From: Bdellovibrionota bacterium
GTDB taxonomy: Bacteria > Bdellovibrionota > Bdellovibrionia > Bdellovibrionales > JAMPXM01
DNA: 37,820 nucleotides
Assembly: GCA_963170185.1 (NCBI GenBank)
Contig: CAUJGS010000007.1
Coordinates: 1-37,820 of the forward strand
Direction: 5' to 3'
Positions 7,026 through 15,840 of the stretch are shown here, one piece after another (positions within the stretch are counted from its first letter, which is position 1; the number at the start of each line of letters is the position of its first letter). Made by a program: the position numbers and the translations under genes. Below the pieces are notes generated by a model. The model was not told the origin of the DNA. It worked only from the letters and a program-made list of their open reading frames with translations, and did not search any database.

Positions 7026-8957
7026 ATGGAGAAAACGCAAGTCGACCCTAAACCGATTTCTGTTTTGCCTTCCGAAGTTGTCGATCAGATCGCGGCCGGC
7101 GAAGTCGTCGAGAGACCGGCTCATCTGGTAAAGGAACTGGTTGAAAACGCCGTTGATGCCGAGGCGACGGAAATCGAAGTGGAGTTTGAGCAAGGCGGTC
7201 GTTTTGTACGAGTCGTCGACAATGGGCGAGGCATTCGACCCGAAGATCTCGACAAGGCGTTGGCTCGTCACGCGACCAGTAAAATCAAATCGGCCGATGA
7301 CTTGTGGACCGTGAGAAGTTTTGGATTTCGCGGCGAAGCGTTGGCGTCGATCGCGTCGGTGAGTCGACTCGAGTTGATTTCTAAGCCACATAAAGCCACT
7401 GCTGCCTCTAAGGTTGCTGCCGAGTTTGGTCGCATGGGAAATGTCGAGGCGAGTTCTGGAAACAATGGCACCGTCGTTCAGATTGCGGATCTTTTCGAAA
7501 ATGTTCCGGCACGCTTGAAATTTATGAAGTCAGAAAGCGCCGAAGGCTCGCAGATCAAAAACGTCGTGCGAGCGATGGCGATGAGTCACCCGGAGGTTGG
7601 ATTTCGTCTGCGCTCGAAGGGAAAAACAGAGGTCCTTGCCAAAAAGAACGAAAGCTTTCTTGAACGAAGTCGTGCGATTTTGGGAGTAAAGCTCCATCTT
7701 GCCGAAGGCGAGTTCGAGGGGATTCGCGCGGAGATCGCGTTTTCGGGACCGCAAGATGTAACCGGGAACTCGAAAGGCATGTGGTTTTTCGTTCAAGGTC
7801 GCTGGGTGCAAGATCGCTCGCTTCAGGCGGCGGTCATGGAGTCTTACCGAGGGCTTTTGATGCACGGTGAGTTTCCCTATGTCGTGGCAAAGCTTTGGGT
7901 GCCTGACGGGGAAGTCGATGTGAATATTCATCCAACCAAGTCGGCGATCAAGTTTCGTGATCCTTCGCGTGCGTTTCGGGCTCTTAGTCGCACACTTCGT
8001 GCGAAGCTTGAGACGGCGCCGTGGGTGGATGCTTCAAGCCGCGATGTCGGACGTGGTTCGGCGACGGTCGGCGAAGGCAGTATCGTGCGTGACGCATATT
8101 CGGTTAAAGACTTTAGTCGCCCTTATAAGCCGCCAGAAAAAACGGGTGAGAAATTCAATGAAGAACTCAAAGAAAGACCGGCGGCCGAGCTTACTTTGGA
8201 GGCGACGCCTCGGGTGGATCAAACGATCGCGGCGCGTTTTGATTCGTTGGAACTCGATCGCGTGCAGTTTAAAAAGAAAGACGTGCCGGCCTTTCCGGAC
8301 GCTGTGAAGCCGAGTGCGGCCGACGGCGAGTTCGTGGCTTCGATGTCTCCGGCGCGAGGTGTGTGGTCTCGTTTGGAGGTTTTGGCGCAAGCGCACGAGA
8401 CCTATATCTTGTGCCAAGATGAAACCAAACTTGTGTTGGTGGATCAGCATGCGGCCCATGAACGCGTGGCCTATGAACGCTTGATGCGTGCTTGGAAAGA
8501 AAAGGAAAAAGGCGGCAAGATCGAAACTCAGATGCTGCTCTTACCGCTTCTTATCGATCTCGAGGAAGAACTTTTGGAAGAGCTGCTTAAACACCAAGGC
8601 GACCTAAAGGCGATCGGCATTCAGATTGAGCGTATGGGGCCGCGTGTGGTGGCCGTGCAAGAAATCCCAGTGATTCTTAAGGAGAAGGTCTTGGCAAAAG
8701 CGCTTCGGCAGCTCGCCGAGGCATCGCTGGAGCGAGGTGGAAGTTTTGTTCTCGAGGAGAAAATCGGCGACATCTTTGCGACGATGGCTTGTCATTCGGT
8801 GGTGCGCGCGGGGCAAACGCTCTCGCTTCAGGAAATGCGAGAGCTGCTGGAGCAGATGGATGAATTTCCTCTTTCTAGTTTTTGTCCCCACGGTCGGCCG
8901 GTGAGCATCGAGTATCCGTTTGCTCGCGTTGAACGTGATTTCGGTCGGTTGGTTTAA
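7026..8957 (+). CDS. mutL: DNA mismatch repair protein MutL, endonuclease-competent type
   Basis: MutL couples MutS mismatch recognition to strand incision. The N-terminal GHKL ATPase is complete: Glu40-Asn41 in KELVENAVDA, DNGRGI at 65-70, HATSKI at 82-87 and FGFRGEAL at 99-106. The C-terminal domain carries the metal-binding endonuclease motif DQHA-xx-E-xxxx-E (Asp473 to Glu484), with ACHS (588-591) and CPHGRP (620-625) completing the site. It should therefore nick DNA itself and need no MutH, like MutL of Bacillus or eukaryotic PMS2. The linker (about 340-440) is variable, as usual. The 643-residue length is normal. The ATG at 7026 follows AGAGGGG at good spacing. miaA follows, a common mutL-miaA pairing. 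Confidence 0.98.
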   Translation: MEKTQVDPKPISVLPSEVVDQIAAGEVVERPAHLVKELVENAVDAEATEIEVEFEQGGRFVRVVDNGRGIRPEDLDKALARHATSKIKSADDLWTVRSFGFRGEALASIASVSRLELISKPHKATAASKVAAEFGRMGNVEASSGNNGTVVQIADLFENVPARLKFMKSESAEGSQIKNVVRAMAMSHPEVGFRLRSKGKTEVLAKKNESFLERSRAILGVKLHLAEGEFEGIRAEIAFSGPQDVTGNSKGMWFFVQGRWVQDRSLQAAVMESYRGLLMHGEFPYVVAKLWVPDGEVDVNIHPTKSAIKFRDPSRAFRALSRTLRAKLETAPWVDASSRDVGRGSATVGEGSIVRDAYSVKDFSRPYKPPEKTGEKFNEELKERPAAELTLEATPRVDQTIAARFDSLELDRVQFKKKDVPAFPDAVKPSAADGEFVASMSPARGVWSRLEVLAQAHETYILCQDETKLVLVDQHAAHERVAYERLMRAWKEKEKGGKIETQMLLLPLLIDLEEELLEELLKHQGDLKAIGIQIERMGPRVVAVQEIPVILKEKVLAKALRQLAEASLERGGSFVLEEKIGDIFATMACHSVVRAGQTLSLQEMRELLEQMDEFPLSSFCPHGRPVSIEYPFARVERDFGRLV

Positions 8958-8979
8958 CGAGACGGGGCGGGAACTTCGC

Positions 8980-9957
8980 GTGGCAAATCTCTTGTTTGTC
9001 GTCGGCCCGACGGCCTCTGGAAAAACGGATCTCGCCATAGAGATTGCCAAACAGGCAGATGCCGAGATTATTTCGGCGGACAGCGTGCAGTTTTATCGTG
9101 AACTCGTTATCGGCTCGGCGCGTCCGACGGCTGAGCAGCTAAGCGAAGTTCGCCACCACTTGGTTGGGCATGTTTCGGTCGCCGACGACTACACGGCTGG
9201 CGCGTTTGAACGCGACGCCATGGAATTGATCTTGAGCAATCCAACTCGTTCCTACGTGATCTGCGGTGGGAGTGGATTCTACGTTCAAGCGCTTCAATAT
9301 GGAATGTACCCAATCGAGAAAGCGGATCTCGGCGTGCAAGAGAGGATCGAGAAGGATATCGACGCGCGAGGACTTGAAGCCGTGTATGCGGACCTTCAAG
9401 CCCTGGATCCGGAAACGGCCGCGAAGATTTCTGTTCAAGATCGCTATCGCGTTGTTCGGTCTTTGGAGGTTCTTCACAGTCTGAATGGCGAAAAACTAAG
9501 CGATGTTCGGCGGCGATTTGAGGCGAGGCGAGAGCACCGTTTTCCCGGAAGAAAAATTCAAAACTTCGCGATTCACGCCAAGCGCGAAGCGCTGCAGGCT
9601 CGCATTGAAAAACGCACGGAGCTGATGCTAGAGGCCGGACTTGTTGAAGAAGTAAATGCACTTCTTAAGGCGGGATACGGCGAGCGCCCGGCGTTGCAGT
9701 CGGTGGGTTACAAAGAAACTCTTGAGTTCCTGAAATCCGCTCCTGAGACAGCGTGTGCCGGGGAGTTTGGCGACCTGACGGACTTGGCTGGTGAAATCAC
9801 CAAGGGCACTTTGCGCTTAGCGAAGAAGCAGCGCACGTGGTTTTCGCGTTTGGCCTCTCAGCAGGCCGAGAACACCCGGTGGATTGAGCTAGCCGAGCTT
9901 TCGAGTCTCGAGACGCGAAAAAACTGGGTCCAAAATGGTGCGGAATTTTTGTCTTAG
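8980..9957 (+). CDS. miaA: tRNA dimethylallyltransferase MiaA
   Basis: MiaA adds a dimethylallyl group to N6 of A37 in tRNAs that read UNN codons. I chose GTG 8980, which is preceded by a G-rich ribosome binding site (GGGGCGGG) and gives 325 residues, close to the family length. A longer in-frame start at 8920 would overlap mutL and add residues unlike the family. Visible motifs are the P-loop GPTASGKT (9-16), the tRNA-recognition Asp region DSVQFYRE, GGSGFYVQAL, the RYR motif in QDRYRVVRSLEV, and near the C terminus QSVGYKE and LAKKQRTWFSR. It follows mutL with a gap of 22 bases, so they are probably one transcript. Confidence 0.97.
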   Translation: MANLLFVVGPTASGKTDLAIEIAKQADAEIISADSVQFYRELVIGSARPTAEQLSEVRHHLVGHVSVADDYTAGAFERDAMELILSNPTRSYVICGGSGFYVQALQYGMYPIEKADLGVQERIEKDIDARGLEAVYADLQALDPETAAKISVQDRYRVVRSLEVLHSLNGEKLSDVRRRFEARREHRFPGRKIQNFAIHAKREALQARIEKRTELMLEAGLVEEVNALLKAGYGERPALQSVGYKETLEFLKSAPETACAGEFGDLTDLAGEITKGTLRLAKKQRTWFSRLASQQAENTRWIELAELSSLETRKNWVQNGAEFLS

Positions 9958-10035
9958 ACGGGTCTTAGAAATTGGGCTGGATTGCGTGAAGCGGACGCTT
10001 GACTTGAACCTCTGGTTCGCTAGAGGATTCGCCGC

Positions 10036-10998
10036 ATGAAGAGCATGACCGGCTATGGTCGATCCAAATCCAACGTCAAAGGCGCAAAAAACATTGCCGA
10101 ATCGTGGGTGCGTTCCGTAAACGGCCGCTTTCTAGAAGTGCGTGTTCATATCCCGCGCGAATGGGCCGAGCTTGAACCGCAAATCCGCACGATGGCGCAA
10201 AGTGTACTTAGTCGCGGCACGGTCGATCTTCATGTCAATCGGGTTCGCGGTGCCATGCAAGAGGCTCATCTCGAAATCGATGAGCGTCTTGCCAAGCAGT
10301 GGACATCGGCATTGCGAAAGCTAGCAAAGAGCGCCGGTTTTGATGCGTCCGCGGTTCCTTTTGAACTTGTCGCAAAAGCCCCGGATGTCGTGCGAGTCGT
10401 CAACGAGGAGACACTCTCATCGCCTGACAAGACTCGGATTATGCAAGTGGTGTCCGAAGCGCTTGCCGCTTTGGAGCGAGAAAAGGAGCGCGAAGGCCGC
10501 GCGACCCAGATGGAACTTCTCGATCTTCTCACGCAGCTTGATGACGTTGTTGTTCGTGTCGCCGAGCTTGCGAAAGCGGCTCCGGATGATTTGCAGGCGC
10601 GATTTAAGAATCGCATGGAGCGTTTGGAATCGACGGGCATTAAAGGGCCAACCTCCGAAGATGCGCGCTTTCATCAGGAAGTAGCACTGTTGATTGATCG
10701 CGGTGATATCCGCGAGGAAATCACGCGGCTGACGGCTCACCTTCGCGTTTATCGCGACTTGGTAAAGACGCCGGTTTCTGGAAAGCGCAAGACGAAGGTC
10801 GCATCGAAAGAGCGGTCGGCGGGGCGCTCGGATGATCAGGGGGCTATCGGTAAGACCCTGGATTTCTATGCGCAGGAACTGCTTCGCGAAGTCAACACGA
10901 TCGGCTCCAAGAGCCAGACGGCCGAACTCACGCGAATCGTCGTGGAAGCTAAGACTCTCGTGGAAAAGATCCGAGAACAGGTTCAGAATGTCGAGTAG
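10036..10998 (+). CDS. yicC: YicC-family endoribonuclease
   Basis: The 320-residue protein starts with the family signature MKSMTGYGRS, followed by NGRFLEVRVHIPREW near the N terminus. It ends with the conserved C-terminal block containing REVNTIGSKS and VEKIREQVQNVE. E. coli YicC is an RNase that acts on regulatory RNA. Before the C-terminal domain there is an insertion rich in Lys, Arg and Ser (about KTPVSGKRKTKVASKERSAG) where most relatives have a short linker ending in a Gly-rich phrase. The start ATG 10036 has AGAGGA nine bases upstream. It lies 12 bases before gmk, an arrangement found in many phyla (yicC-gmk-rpoZ). Confidence 0.95.
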   Translation: MKSMTGYGRSKSNVKGAKNIAESWVRSVNGRFLEVRVHIPREWAELEPQIRTMAQSVLSRGTVDLHVNRVRGAMQEAHLEIDERLAKQWTSALRKLAKSAGFDASAVPFELVAKAPDVVRVVNEETLSSPDKTRIMQVVSEALAALEREKEREGRATQMELLDLLTQLDDVVVRVAELAKAAPDDLQARFKNRMERLESTGIKGPTSEDARFHQEVALLIDRGDIREEITRLTAHLRVYRDLVKTPVSGKRKTKVASKERSAGRSDDQGAIGKTLDFYAQELLREVNTIGSKSQTAELTRIVVEAKTLVEKIREQVQNVE

Positions 10999-11010
10999 GG
11001 AGGTCCCACG

Positions 11011-11580
11011 GTGAAATCCGGCGTGCGAATGATCATCGTCGCAGCCCCCAGCGGAGCTGGGAAGTCGAGCTTTGTCGACAGGATTACGCGCGAGTTGCCG
11101 ATTCTCGTGGATACCGTGACCTATACCACACGCGCCATGCGTGAGGGGGAATCCGAGGGGATGCCCTATCACTTTGTCAGTCGTGAGAAGTTTCAGGAGC
11201 TGGTGGAAAAGGGCTTTTTTGTCGAATGGGCCGAGGTTCACACCAATCTCTACGGAACCCCTTTGCATCAGCTCGAGGATGCCTGGGCGCTGAACAAGGT
11301 CATTATTATGGACGTTGATGTTCAAGGGGCGGCGACCTTTAAGGCCAAGTACCCAGATGCCGCGACGGTCTTCATTTTACCCCCTTCTATTGAGGAATTG
11401 CGGCGACGCGTCGAAAGGCGTGACAAAGGCCGCACCCAGAATCTCGAGGTCCGGATGGCCAATGCCTCTCGCGAGATCGCCAGGGCTCATGAGTTTGACC
11501 ACCAACTCGTGAATGATGACTTTGAACGCTCCTATAACGAGTTTAAGAAACTGGTTGAATCTCTGGTCCGGGCCAGTTAA
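11011..11580 (+). CDS. gmk: Guanylate kinase
   Basis: Guanylate kinase converts GMP to GDP with ATP. The P-loop is APSGAGKSS (residues 12-20, counting from GTG 11011). The GMP-binding and lid regions follow: TYTTRAMREGESEGMPYHFV, FVEWAEVH, NLYGTP, IIMDVDVQGA and the lid RRRVERRDKG. At 189 residues it is of normal size. The GTG start has a strong AGGGAGG seven bases upstream. An internal ATG at 11029 is possible but would trim the first strand. It sits between yicC and rpoZ and ahead of rel. This links GMP/GDP supply to (p)ppGpp metabolism in one cluster. Confidence 0.97.
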   Translation: MKSGVRMIIVAAPSGAGKSSFVDRITRELPILVDTVTYTTRAMREGESEGMPYHFVSREKFQELVEKGFFVEWAEVHTNLYGTPLHQLEDAWALNKVIIMDVDVQGAATFKAKYPDAATVFILPPSIEELRRRVERRDKGRTQNLEVRMANASREIARAHEFDHQLVNDDFERSYNEFKKLVESLVRAS

Positions 11581-11608
11581 TTTGCCCCTTTTACGGAGTG
11601 TATAGAGA

Positions 11609-11842
11609 ATGGCACGCGTCACGGTTGAAGACTGTCTCGATAAAGTAGAAAACCGCTTTGCTTTGGTCCTTCTTGTGGCTAAGCGCTCTAAGCAGCTCCT
11701 AAAAGGTGCTTCGCCGACTGTATCAGGTCGAAACAAGTACATCGTTACATCGCTCCGTGAGGTTGCAGCCGGCTCGGTTCGCTTCGAAGAGGTCAGCGAT
11801 ACGGATCAAATCGCTCAGGTCGAAAAAGACTTGAATCGCTAA
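11609..11842 (+). CDS. rpoZ: RNA polymerase omega subunit
   Basis: This 77-residue protein begins [20 protein letters not shown] and continues with [10 protein letters not shown], the conserved core of RpoZ. It assists beta-prime folding and forms part of a (p)ppGpp-binding site in proteobacterial RNA polymerase. The ATG has ACGGAG upstream. It follows gmk by 28 bases and precedes the Rel/SpoT gene by 120 bases, the usual gmk-rpoZ-rel order. A short dyad (TGGGC/GCCCA around 11860-11876) follows but lacks a good T-run, so a terminator is not certain. Confidence 0.96.
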   Translation: MARVTVEDCLDKVENRFALVLLVAKRSKQLLKGASPTVSGRNKYIVTSLREVAAGSVRFEEVSDTDQIAQVEKDLNR

Positions 11843-11962
11843 TTCCAAAAAACAGGGAATGTGGGCGGCTAGCCCATAGAGAATTTTGCCAGTTCTTCCG
11901 ATATGCTAGAAGGATGGCTGCGTGAGAGTGCGCAGTGACGTTCGGAGTGTATTAGGCGGTTC

Positions 11963-14191
11963 ATGGTAGATCATTCGGCAGCATCAGCAGCAGACCTATT
12001 ACCACAAGGTGCGACGGAAACTCTCGAAGACCTTCTCGAGCGTGTGAAGGTGTATGATCCGTCCGCTGATCTTGAACTCATCAAAAAGGCCTATCGTTTT
12101 TCAGAGAAAGCTCACGAAGGACAGTTTCGTCGTAGCGGCGAGCCGTACGTCACGCACCCTCTTGGGGTGGCGGGGATTTTGGCGGAACTTCGTTTGGATA
12201 CGGCGACTGTCATTACGGGGCTTTTGCACGACACGGTCGAAGACACACATGCGACTTTGGAAGATGTCGAGCGTGAGTTTGGTCGCACGGTCATGGAGCT
12301 TGTCGACGGCGTCACCAAGATCTCTCGCCTAGGGTTTCGCAACACGCACGAAAAGCAGGGCGAGAATATTCGTAAGATGATCGTCGCCATGGGGAAGGAC
12401 GTTCGTGTCGTTCTCGTGAAGCTCGCGGACCGTTTGCACAATATGCGCTCGCTCACACACATGCCGTACGAAAAGCAGGTGCGGATTGCGCAAGAGACGC
12501 TCGATATCTATGCGCCGCTGGCGGGCCGCCTTGGTATCATGTCTTTGAAGATCGAGCTTGAAGATCTCTCGCTTCGCTATTCGAAGCCCGACATGTACTA
12601 CCAGCTCGCCCAGCAAGTGGCGAAACGAAAGACCGAGCGTGAGAAGTACATCGACGATGTAAAACGTCTTTTGTCGCAAGAAATTTCCACGCGTACGAAG
12701 ATCAAGTTCGAAGTCTTCGGGCGACCAAAGCACTTGTTTTCGATCTATAAAAAGATGCAGGTTCGTCAGCTTGATTACGAACAGATCCATGATCTTCTGG
12801 CATTCCGGGTGGTCGTTGGTTCGGTGAGCGAGTGTTACGAGGTTTTGGGACACGTGCACTCGCTTTGGAAACCAGTGCCTGGGCGTTTTAAAGACTTCAT
12901 CGCGATGCCGAAGGTGAACAATTATCAATCGCTACACACGACGGTGATTGGTCCCGGTGCCGAGCGTATTGAGATTCAAATTCGCACGCGTGAGATGCAC
13001 CTTGTTGCCGAGCGCGGGATCGCGGCCCACTGGAAGTACAAAGAAGGTGGCGGCAAGGTTTCCAGCGAAGAAAAGAAGTTCGATTGGCTTCGCGATCTTG
13101 TCTCGCTTCACCAGCAAGTTGGAAATCCCGATGAATTCTTAGAGACGGTGAAGAAGGATCTCTTTGATCGTGAGATCTATGTCTTTACTCCGAAGGGGGA
13201 AGTGCGCGAGCTTCCGGATGGCGCGACACCTATTGATTTTGCGTTCGCGGTTCACACGGACGTCGGTCTTCGTTGCTCAGGAGCCAAGGTCAACGGTCGC
13301 ATCGTTCCTTTGAAGCACAAGCTTCGTAACGGGGACACGGTCGAGGTCATTACTAGTGCCAACCAGCAGCCGACAAAGGATTGGCTTAAAAACTGCGTCA
13401 CGACCCGTGCGAAATCAAAAATTCGTTGGTTTGTTACCAACCAAGAGCGAAAACGCGCGGCCGAGCTTGGGCGTGATCTCTTGGATAAGGAATTTGCGAA
13501 GTTTCGTCTAACGAAGGACAGATACCTACGTCCTTCTTCGGAACTCGATCGGGTTGTTCGTCATTTTAAGGCGCATGACTTGGACGATATCCACGTGCAG
13601 GTGGGGTATGGGAAGATCGTTGCAACCGACGTCGTTCAAGCGTTTGAACCAGAAGTAAAGATTCCGGTTCCGGAAGAAGAGAAGCCCAAGACGTTTCTTG
13701 AGAAGGTCTTTTCCAACGTCAACTCGTCAAAGAAGAGCGTCAAAGGGAAGTCGATCATCAAGGTCGACGGAATGGAAGATCTCTTGGTGCGATTCGCACG
13801 TTGTTGCAACCCGATTCCGGGCGATCCGATTTCGGGCTTCATCACCAGAGGTCGTGGGATCACGGTGCATCGTGCGGATTGCGAGAAGGCTTTTGAAGTC
13901 GATGACCAGCGTCGTATCGATGTCGATTGGACGGTTGATACGACTCCCGAGGGACAGACGAGAAACGTTCGTTTGCGCGTGATCAGCCAAGATATCCCAG
14001 GACTTTTAAAGAGCATGTCCGAGGCATTTGCTTCGCGCAGTGCGAACATCCTAAACGTCCAGGCGCGTACCACCAAAGACAAGAAAGCTGTTTGTCAGTT
14101 TGAAATCTCGGTTCGCGACAAGAGCCACCTCACTCAAGTGATGGCGGATCTTCAAAAAATCCCAGGCATCATAGCCGTCGAAAGATTCTAA
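11963..14191 (+). CDS. relA/spoT: Bifunctional (p)ppGpp synthetase/hydrolase (Rel/SpoT, RSH family)
   Basis: This 742-residue long RSH makes and degrades the alarmone (p)ppGpp. The N-terminal HD hydrolase domain is intact: His65, His89-Asp90 in LLHDTVEDT. The synthetase domain has GRPKHLFSIYKKM, HDLLAFRVVV and the RFKD motif in PGRFKDFIAMPKVNNYQSLH. RFKD, rather than EXDD, marks bifunctional Rel/SpoT enzymes instead of synthetase-only RelA. TGS (IYVFTPKGEVRELPDGATP), a zinc-finger-like region with Cys-Cys (about 613-614, FARCCNPIPGD) and a C-terminal ACT domain complete the regulatory half. AGGCGG precedes the ATG. It appears to be the only long RSH here and lies behind rpoZ. The cysteine block and all domains are uninterrupted. 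Confidence 0.97.
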   Translation: MVDHSAASAADLLPQGATETLEDLLERVKVYDPSADLELIKKAYRFSEKAHEGQFRRSGEPYVTHPLGVAGILAELRLDTATVITGLLHDTVEDTHATLEDVEREFGRTVMELVDGVTKISRLGFRNTHEKQGENIRKMIVAMGKDVRVVLVKLADRLHNMRSLTHMPYEKQVRIAQETLDIYAPLAGRLGIMSLKIELEDLSLRYSKPDMYYQLAQQVAKRKTEREKYIDDVKRLLSQEISTRTKIKFEVFGRPKHLFSIYKKMQVRQLDYEQIHDLLAFRVVVGSVSECYEVLGHVHSLWKPVPGRFKDFIAMPKVNNYQSLHTTVIGPGAERIEIQIRTREMHLVAERGIAAHWKYKEGGGKVSSEEKKFDWLRDLVSLHQQVGNPDEFLETVKKDLFDREIYVFTPKGEVRELPDGATPIDFAFAVHTDVGLRCSGAKVNGRIVPLKHKLRNGDTVEVITSANQQPTKDWLKNCVTTRAKSKIRWFVTNQERKRAAELGRDLLDKEFAKFRLTKDRYLRPSSELDRVVRHFKAHDLDDIHVQVGYGKIVATDVVQAFEPEVKIPVPEEEKPKTFLEKVFSNVNSSKKSVKGKSIIKVDGMEDLLVRFARCCNPIPGDPISGFITRGRGITVHRADCEKAFEVDDQRRIDVDWTVDTTPEGQTRNVRLRVISQDIPGLLKSMSEAFASRSANILNVQARTTKDKKAVCQFEISVRDKSHLTQVMADLQKIPGIIAVERF

Positions 14192-14214
14192 AGGTGTCGC
14201 TACGCCCTTAAGGG

Positions 14215-15105
14215 CTAGAACCTGAAGCCGAGGCCGCCACGTACGGCGATGAGGCTTGTCGAAACGTCGTTAGATGGCGGGAACATACCGTACTCCGCCG
14301 TGAGCTGGAAGTATGTTGAGCCGCCCATGACGAAGTTAAAACCAGCACCGCCGTAAAAGACCGTCGTCGAGGAGACGCGGTTCACGTCGAGGATGTTGGA
14401 CGCTTTCGAAACAGGGAAGTGAAGACCGAGGCCACCCATGACGAATGGAACAAAGCCGGTGGGGGCAAACGAGTACTTCAGCATGAGGTCGACGACGGCA
14501 TAGAGAATCTCACTAGCGAAGTCGTCTTTTTTAACGTTGAACGATTCGGCACCGACGCGTGAAAGAAGCGCGAGGTTTCCGGCAACTGGAATATCAGCAA
14601 AACCGCGAACACTGAAGCCAGCGCCAGACATGGCTTGTTCGGCTGCGTTTCCGATTTTGATGGATTGTGAGTCCATGGCGTAACCACCAAGGATCCCGAT
14701 CGTCATGTCTTTAAAGATAGTCGCCGCGCCGGCATTGCGTGGGCTTCTGCGTTTTTTGCCGCTTGTGTCTTCGGCCATTTCGTCGCCGCCGGACTTCTTG
14801 CCGCCACTTCCGCTACTACCAGAATTGGCAACCTCCATACCGGCTTTGGCTTTACCTTTGGTGACTTTGACTTTGGCTTTGCCATTTTTGAACTGAAGAA
14901 CTTCGAGGACAGCACGTCGTTTGCCACCTTCTGTAGCAAAGAGCTTGGCACCAACGGCCACGTCGCCTTCGTCTTCGCCAAACGAAACAATGGCTTGCGA
15001 GCCTTTTACGCGTTCAACGGTGCCGGCATCGGCCATCGAGGGAATGACCAGCAAGAGCGTCGCGAAAAGAGATGTGGCTGCCGAATTTTTCAGGTGTACA
15101 AGCAT
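14215..15105 (-). CDS. Exported outer-membrane beta-barrel protein with an N-terminal SH3-like segment
   Basis: The start was placed at ATG 15105. It has GAGG seven bases upstream and gives a clear signal peptide (MLVHLKNSAATSLFATLLLV, cleavage near MADA). A longer frame to 15213 is not needed. The 296-residue product then has a small beta-rich domain (about 29-90, with VGAKLFATEGGKR and repeated KVK/KGK), and a Gly/Ser/Lys linker (GSSGSGGKKSGGD). A region of about 190 residues with barrel-like alternation follows, ending in Phe (RGGLGFRF). It probably sits in the outer membrane. No enzyme motif is visible. It converges with rel (23 bases between) and lies downstream of ssb but beyond a terminator, so it is probably transcribed from its own promoter near 15160-15189. 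Confidence 0.78.
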   Translation of the reverse strand: MLVHLKNSAATSLFATLLLVIPSMADAGTVERVKGSQAIVSFGEDEGDVAVGAKLFATEGGKRRAVLEVLQFKNGKAKVKVTKGKAKAGMEVANSGSSGSGGKKSGGDEMAEDTSGKKRRSPRNAGAATIFKDMTIGILGGYAMDSQSIKIGNAAEQAMSGAGFSVRGFADIPVAGNLALLSRVGAESFNVKKDDFASEILYAVVDLMLKYSFAPTGFVPFVMGGLGLHFPVSKASNILDVNRVSSTTVFYGGAGFNFVMGGSTYFQLTAEYGMFPPSNDVSTSLIAVRGGLGFRF

Positions 15106-15159
15106 GGTGGACCTCGCTTCTCTCATTGTAGGAGAAATGACGGACTTGAGGCATCGCTG

Positions 15160-15189
15160 AGAATACAAATAGCTAGGAAATCCAGACAA
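15160..15189 (-). promoter_or_regulatory. Candidate sigma-70-type promoter for the barrel gene starting at 15105
   Basis: On the minus strand TTGTCT (15189-15184) is followed after 18 bases by TATTCT (15165-15160). Each box matches the consensus at four of six positions. A start near 15153 would give a leader of about 48 bases with GAGG ahead of the ATG. The site lies between the ssb terminator and the gene, where a promoter is needed. It is a pattern match only. Confidence 0.35.
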
Positions 15190-15240
15190 TTGGCGAGCGT
15201 AAAACGGGCTCAAACGAAGCGTCGATTTGCGGTGAGACCA

Positions 15241-15279
15241 CGGAAATAGAAGGCGGAAATAGAAAGCGGAAATAAAAAA
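15241..15279. repeat. Three tandem copies of a 13-bp unit
   Basis: Three head-to-tail units of 13 bases (CGGAAATAGAAGG, CGGAAATAGAAAG, CGGAAATAAAAAA) run from 15241 to 15279. The last one merges into the A-tract of the terminator. On the minus strand they read as T-rich steps, 50-90 bases upstream of the candidate promoter of the barrel gene. They could be slippage-derived, an UP-like element or binding sites. No open reading frame covers them convincingly. Confidence 0.85.
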
Positions 15280-15302
15280 CCGCCCTCGTGAGGCGGTTTT
15301 TT
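15274..15302 (-). terminator. Intrinsic terminator after ssb (possibly bidirectional)
   Basis: The sequence AAAAAACCGCC - CTCGTGA - GGCGGTTTTTT forms a GC stem of five pairs extended by six A-T pairs. It has a T-run on either strand. It lies 60 bases downstream of the ssb stop on the minus strand, so it probably ends the ssb transcript. The symmetrical A and T tracts would also allow termination of plus-strand transcription. Confidence 0.85.
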
Positions 15303-15362
15303 ATTTCAGCGAGTGCCGCGATCGATCGATGTCGCTCGGGCTTTCAGGCTAAGTGCAGTTTC

Positions 15363-15833
15363 TTAAAACGGAATGTCTTCCGATGTGTCGAAGCTTGGCT
15401 CCGGACTGAAGTCCTGGAAGCCGCCGCCATCGTCTTGTTGGCTTGCGCGTGAGCCACCACCGCGTGCTGGTGCTCCGCCGTAGTTGCCGGCTTCCGCACG
15501 CTCGCTTGGTCCACCCAAGAACTGAACGGTGCTTGCGACGATTTCTGTCGAGTATTTCTTCTGACCTTGATCTTCCCACGAGCGAGTTTGCAGGCGGCCT
15601 TCGACGTAAACTTGACGACCCTTCGCAAGGTGACGACCGCAGATTTCTGCGAGCTTTCCCCATACGACGATGCGATGCCACTCTGTGCGCTCTTGTTTTT
15701 GTCCCTCTTTGTCGATCCAGTTTTCACTGGTCGCGACACTGAGTCGGGCCACTGTTCCACCGTTGCCGACTTGACGTGTTTCAGGATCAGCTCCCAAGCG
15801 TCCAACGATGATGACCTTATTGACTCCTGCCAT
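15363..15833 (-). CDS. ssb: Single-stranded DNA-binding protein
   Basis: The product binds ssDNA during replication, recombination and repair. I took ATG 15833 ([18 protein letters not shown]). The upstream in-frame ATG at 15848 lies on the Shine-Dalgarno GAGGGGA itself, so it is unlikely. The OB fold is visible ([47 protein letters not shown]). A Gly/Ala-rich linker follows, and then the acidic protein-interaction tip EDIPF. At 156 residues it is of normal size. It stands alone between the secretion operon, whose last gene gspN ends 177 bases upstream of its start, and a terminator. The leader contains an inverted repeat that includes the ribosome binding site (see separate entry). Confidence 0.97.
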   Translation of the reverse strand: MAGVNKVIIVGRLGADPETRQVGNGGTVARLSVATSENWIDKEGQKQERTEWHRIVVWGKLAEICGRHLAKGRQVYVEGRLQTRSWEDQGQKKYSTEIVASTVQFLGGPSERAEAGNYGGAPARGGGSRASQQDDGGGFQDFSPEPSFDTSEDIPF

Positions 15834-15840
15834 GACTATT

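Noticed and set aside
9999-10026. TTGACT with a TAGAGG 16 bases later upstream of yicC
   Set aside because: The -10 match is poor and falls on the yicC ribosome binding site, so transcription could not start usefully from it.
10417-11325. 302-residue open frame on the minus strand opposite yicC and gmk
   Set aside because: It is antisense to two well-supported genes, has no recognisable motif, and crosses their boundary. It is a by-product of codon bias.
14204-14215. Perfect palindrome GCCCTTAAGGGC between rel and the convergent barrel gene
   Set aside because: There is no room for a loop and no T-run follows, so I do not call a terminator. A chance 12-mer or binding site cannot be excluded.
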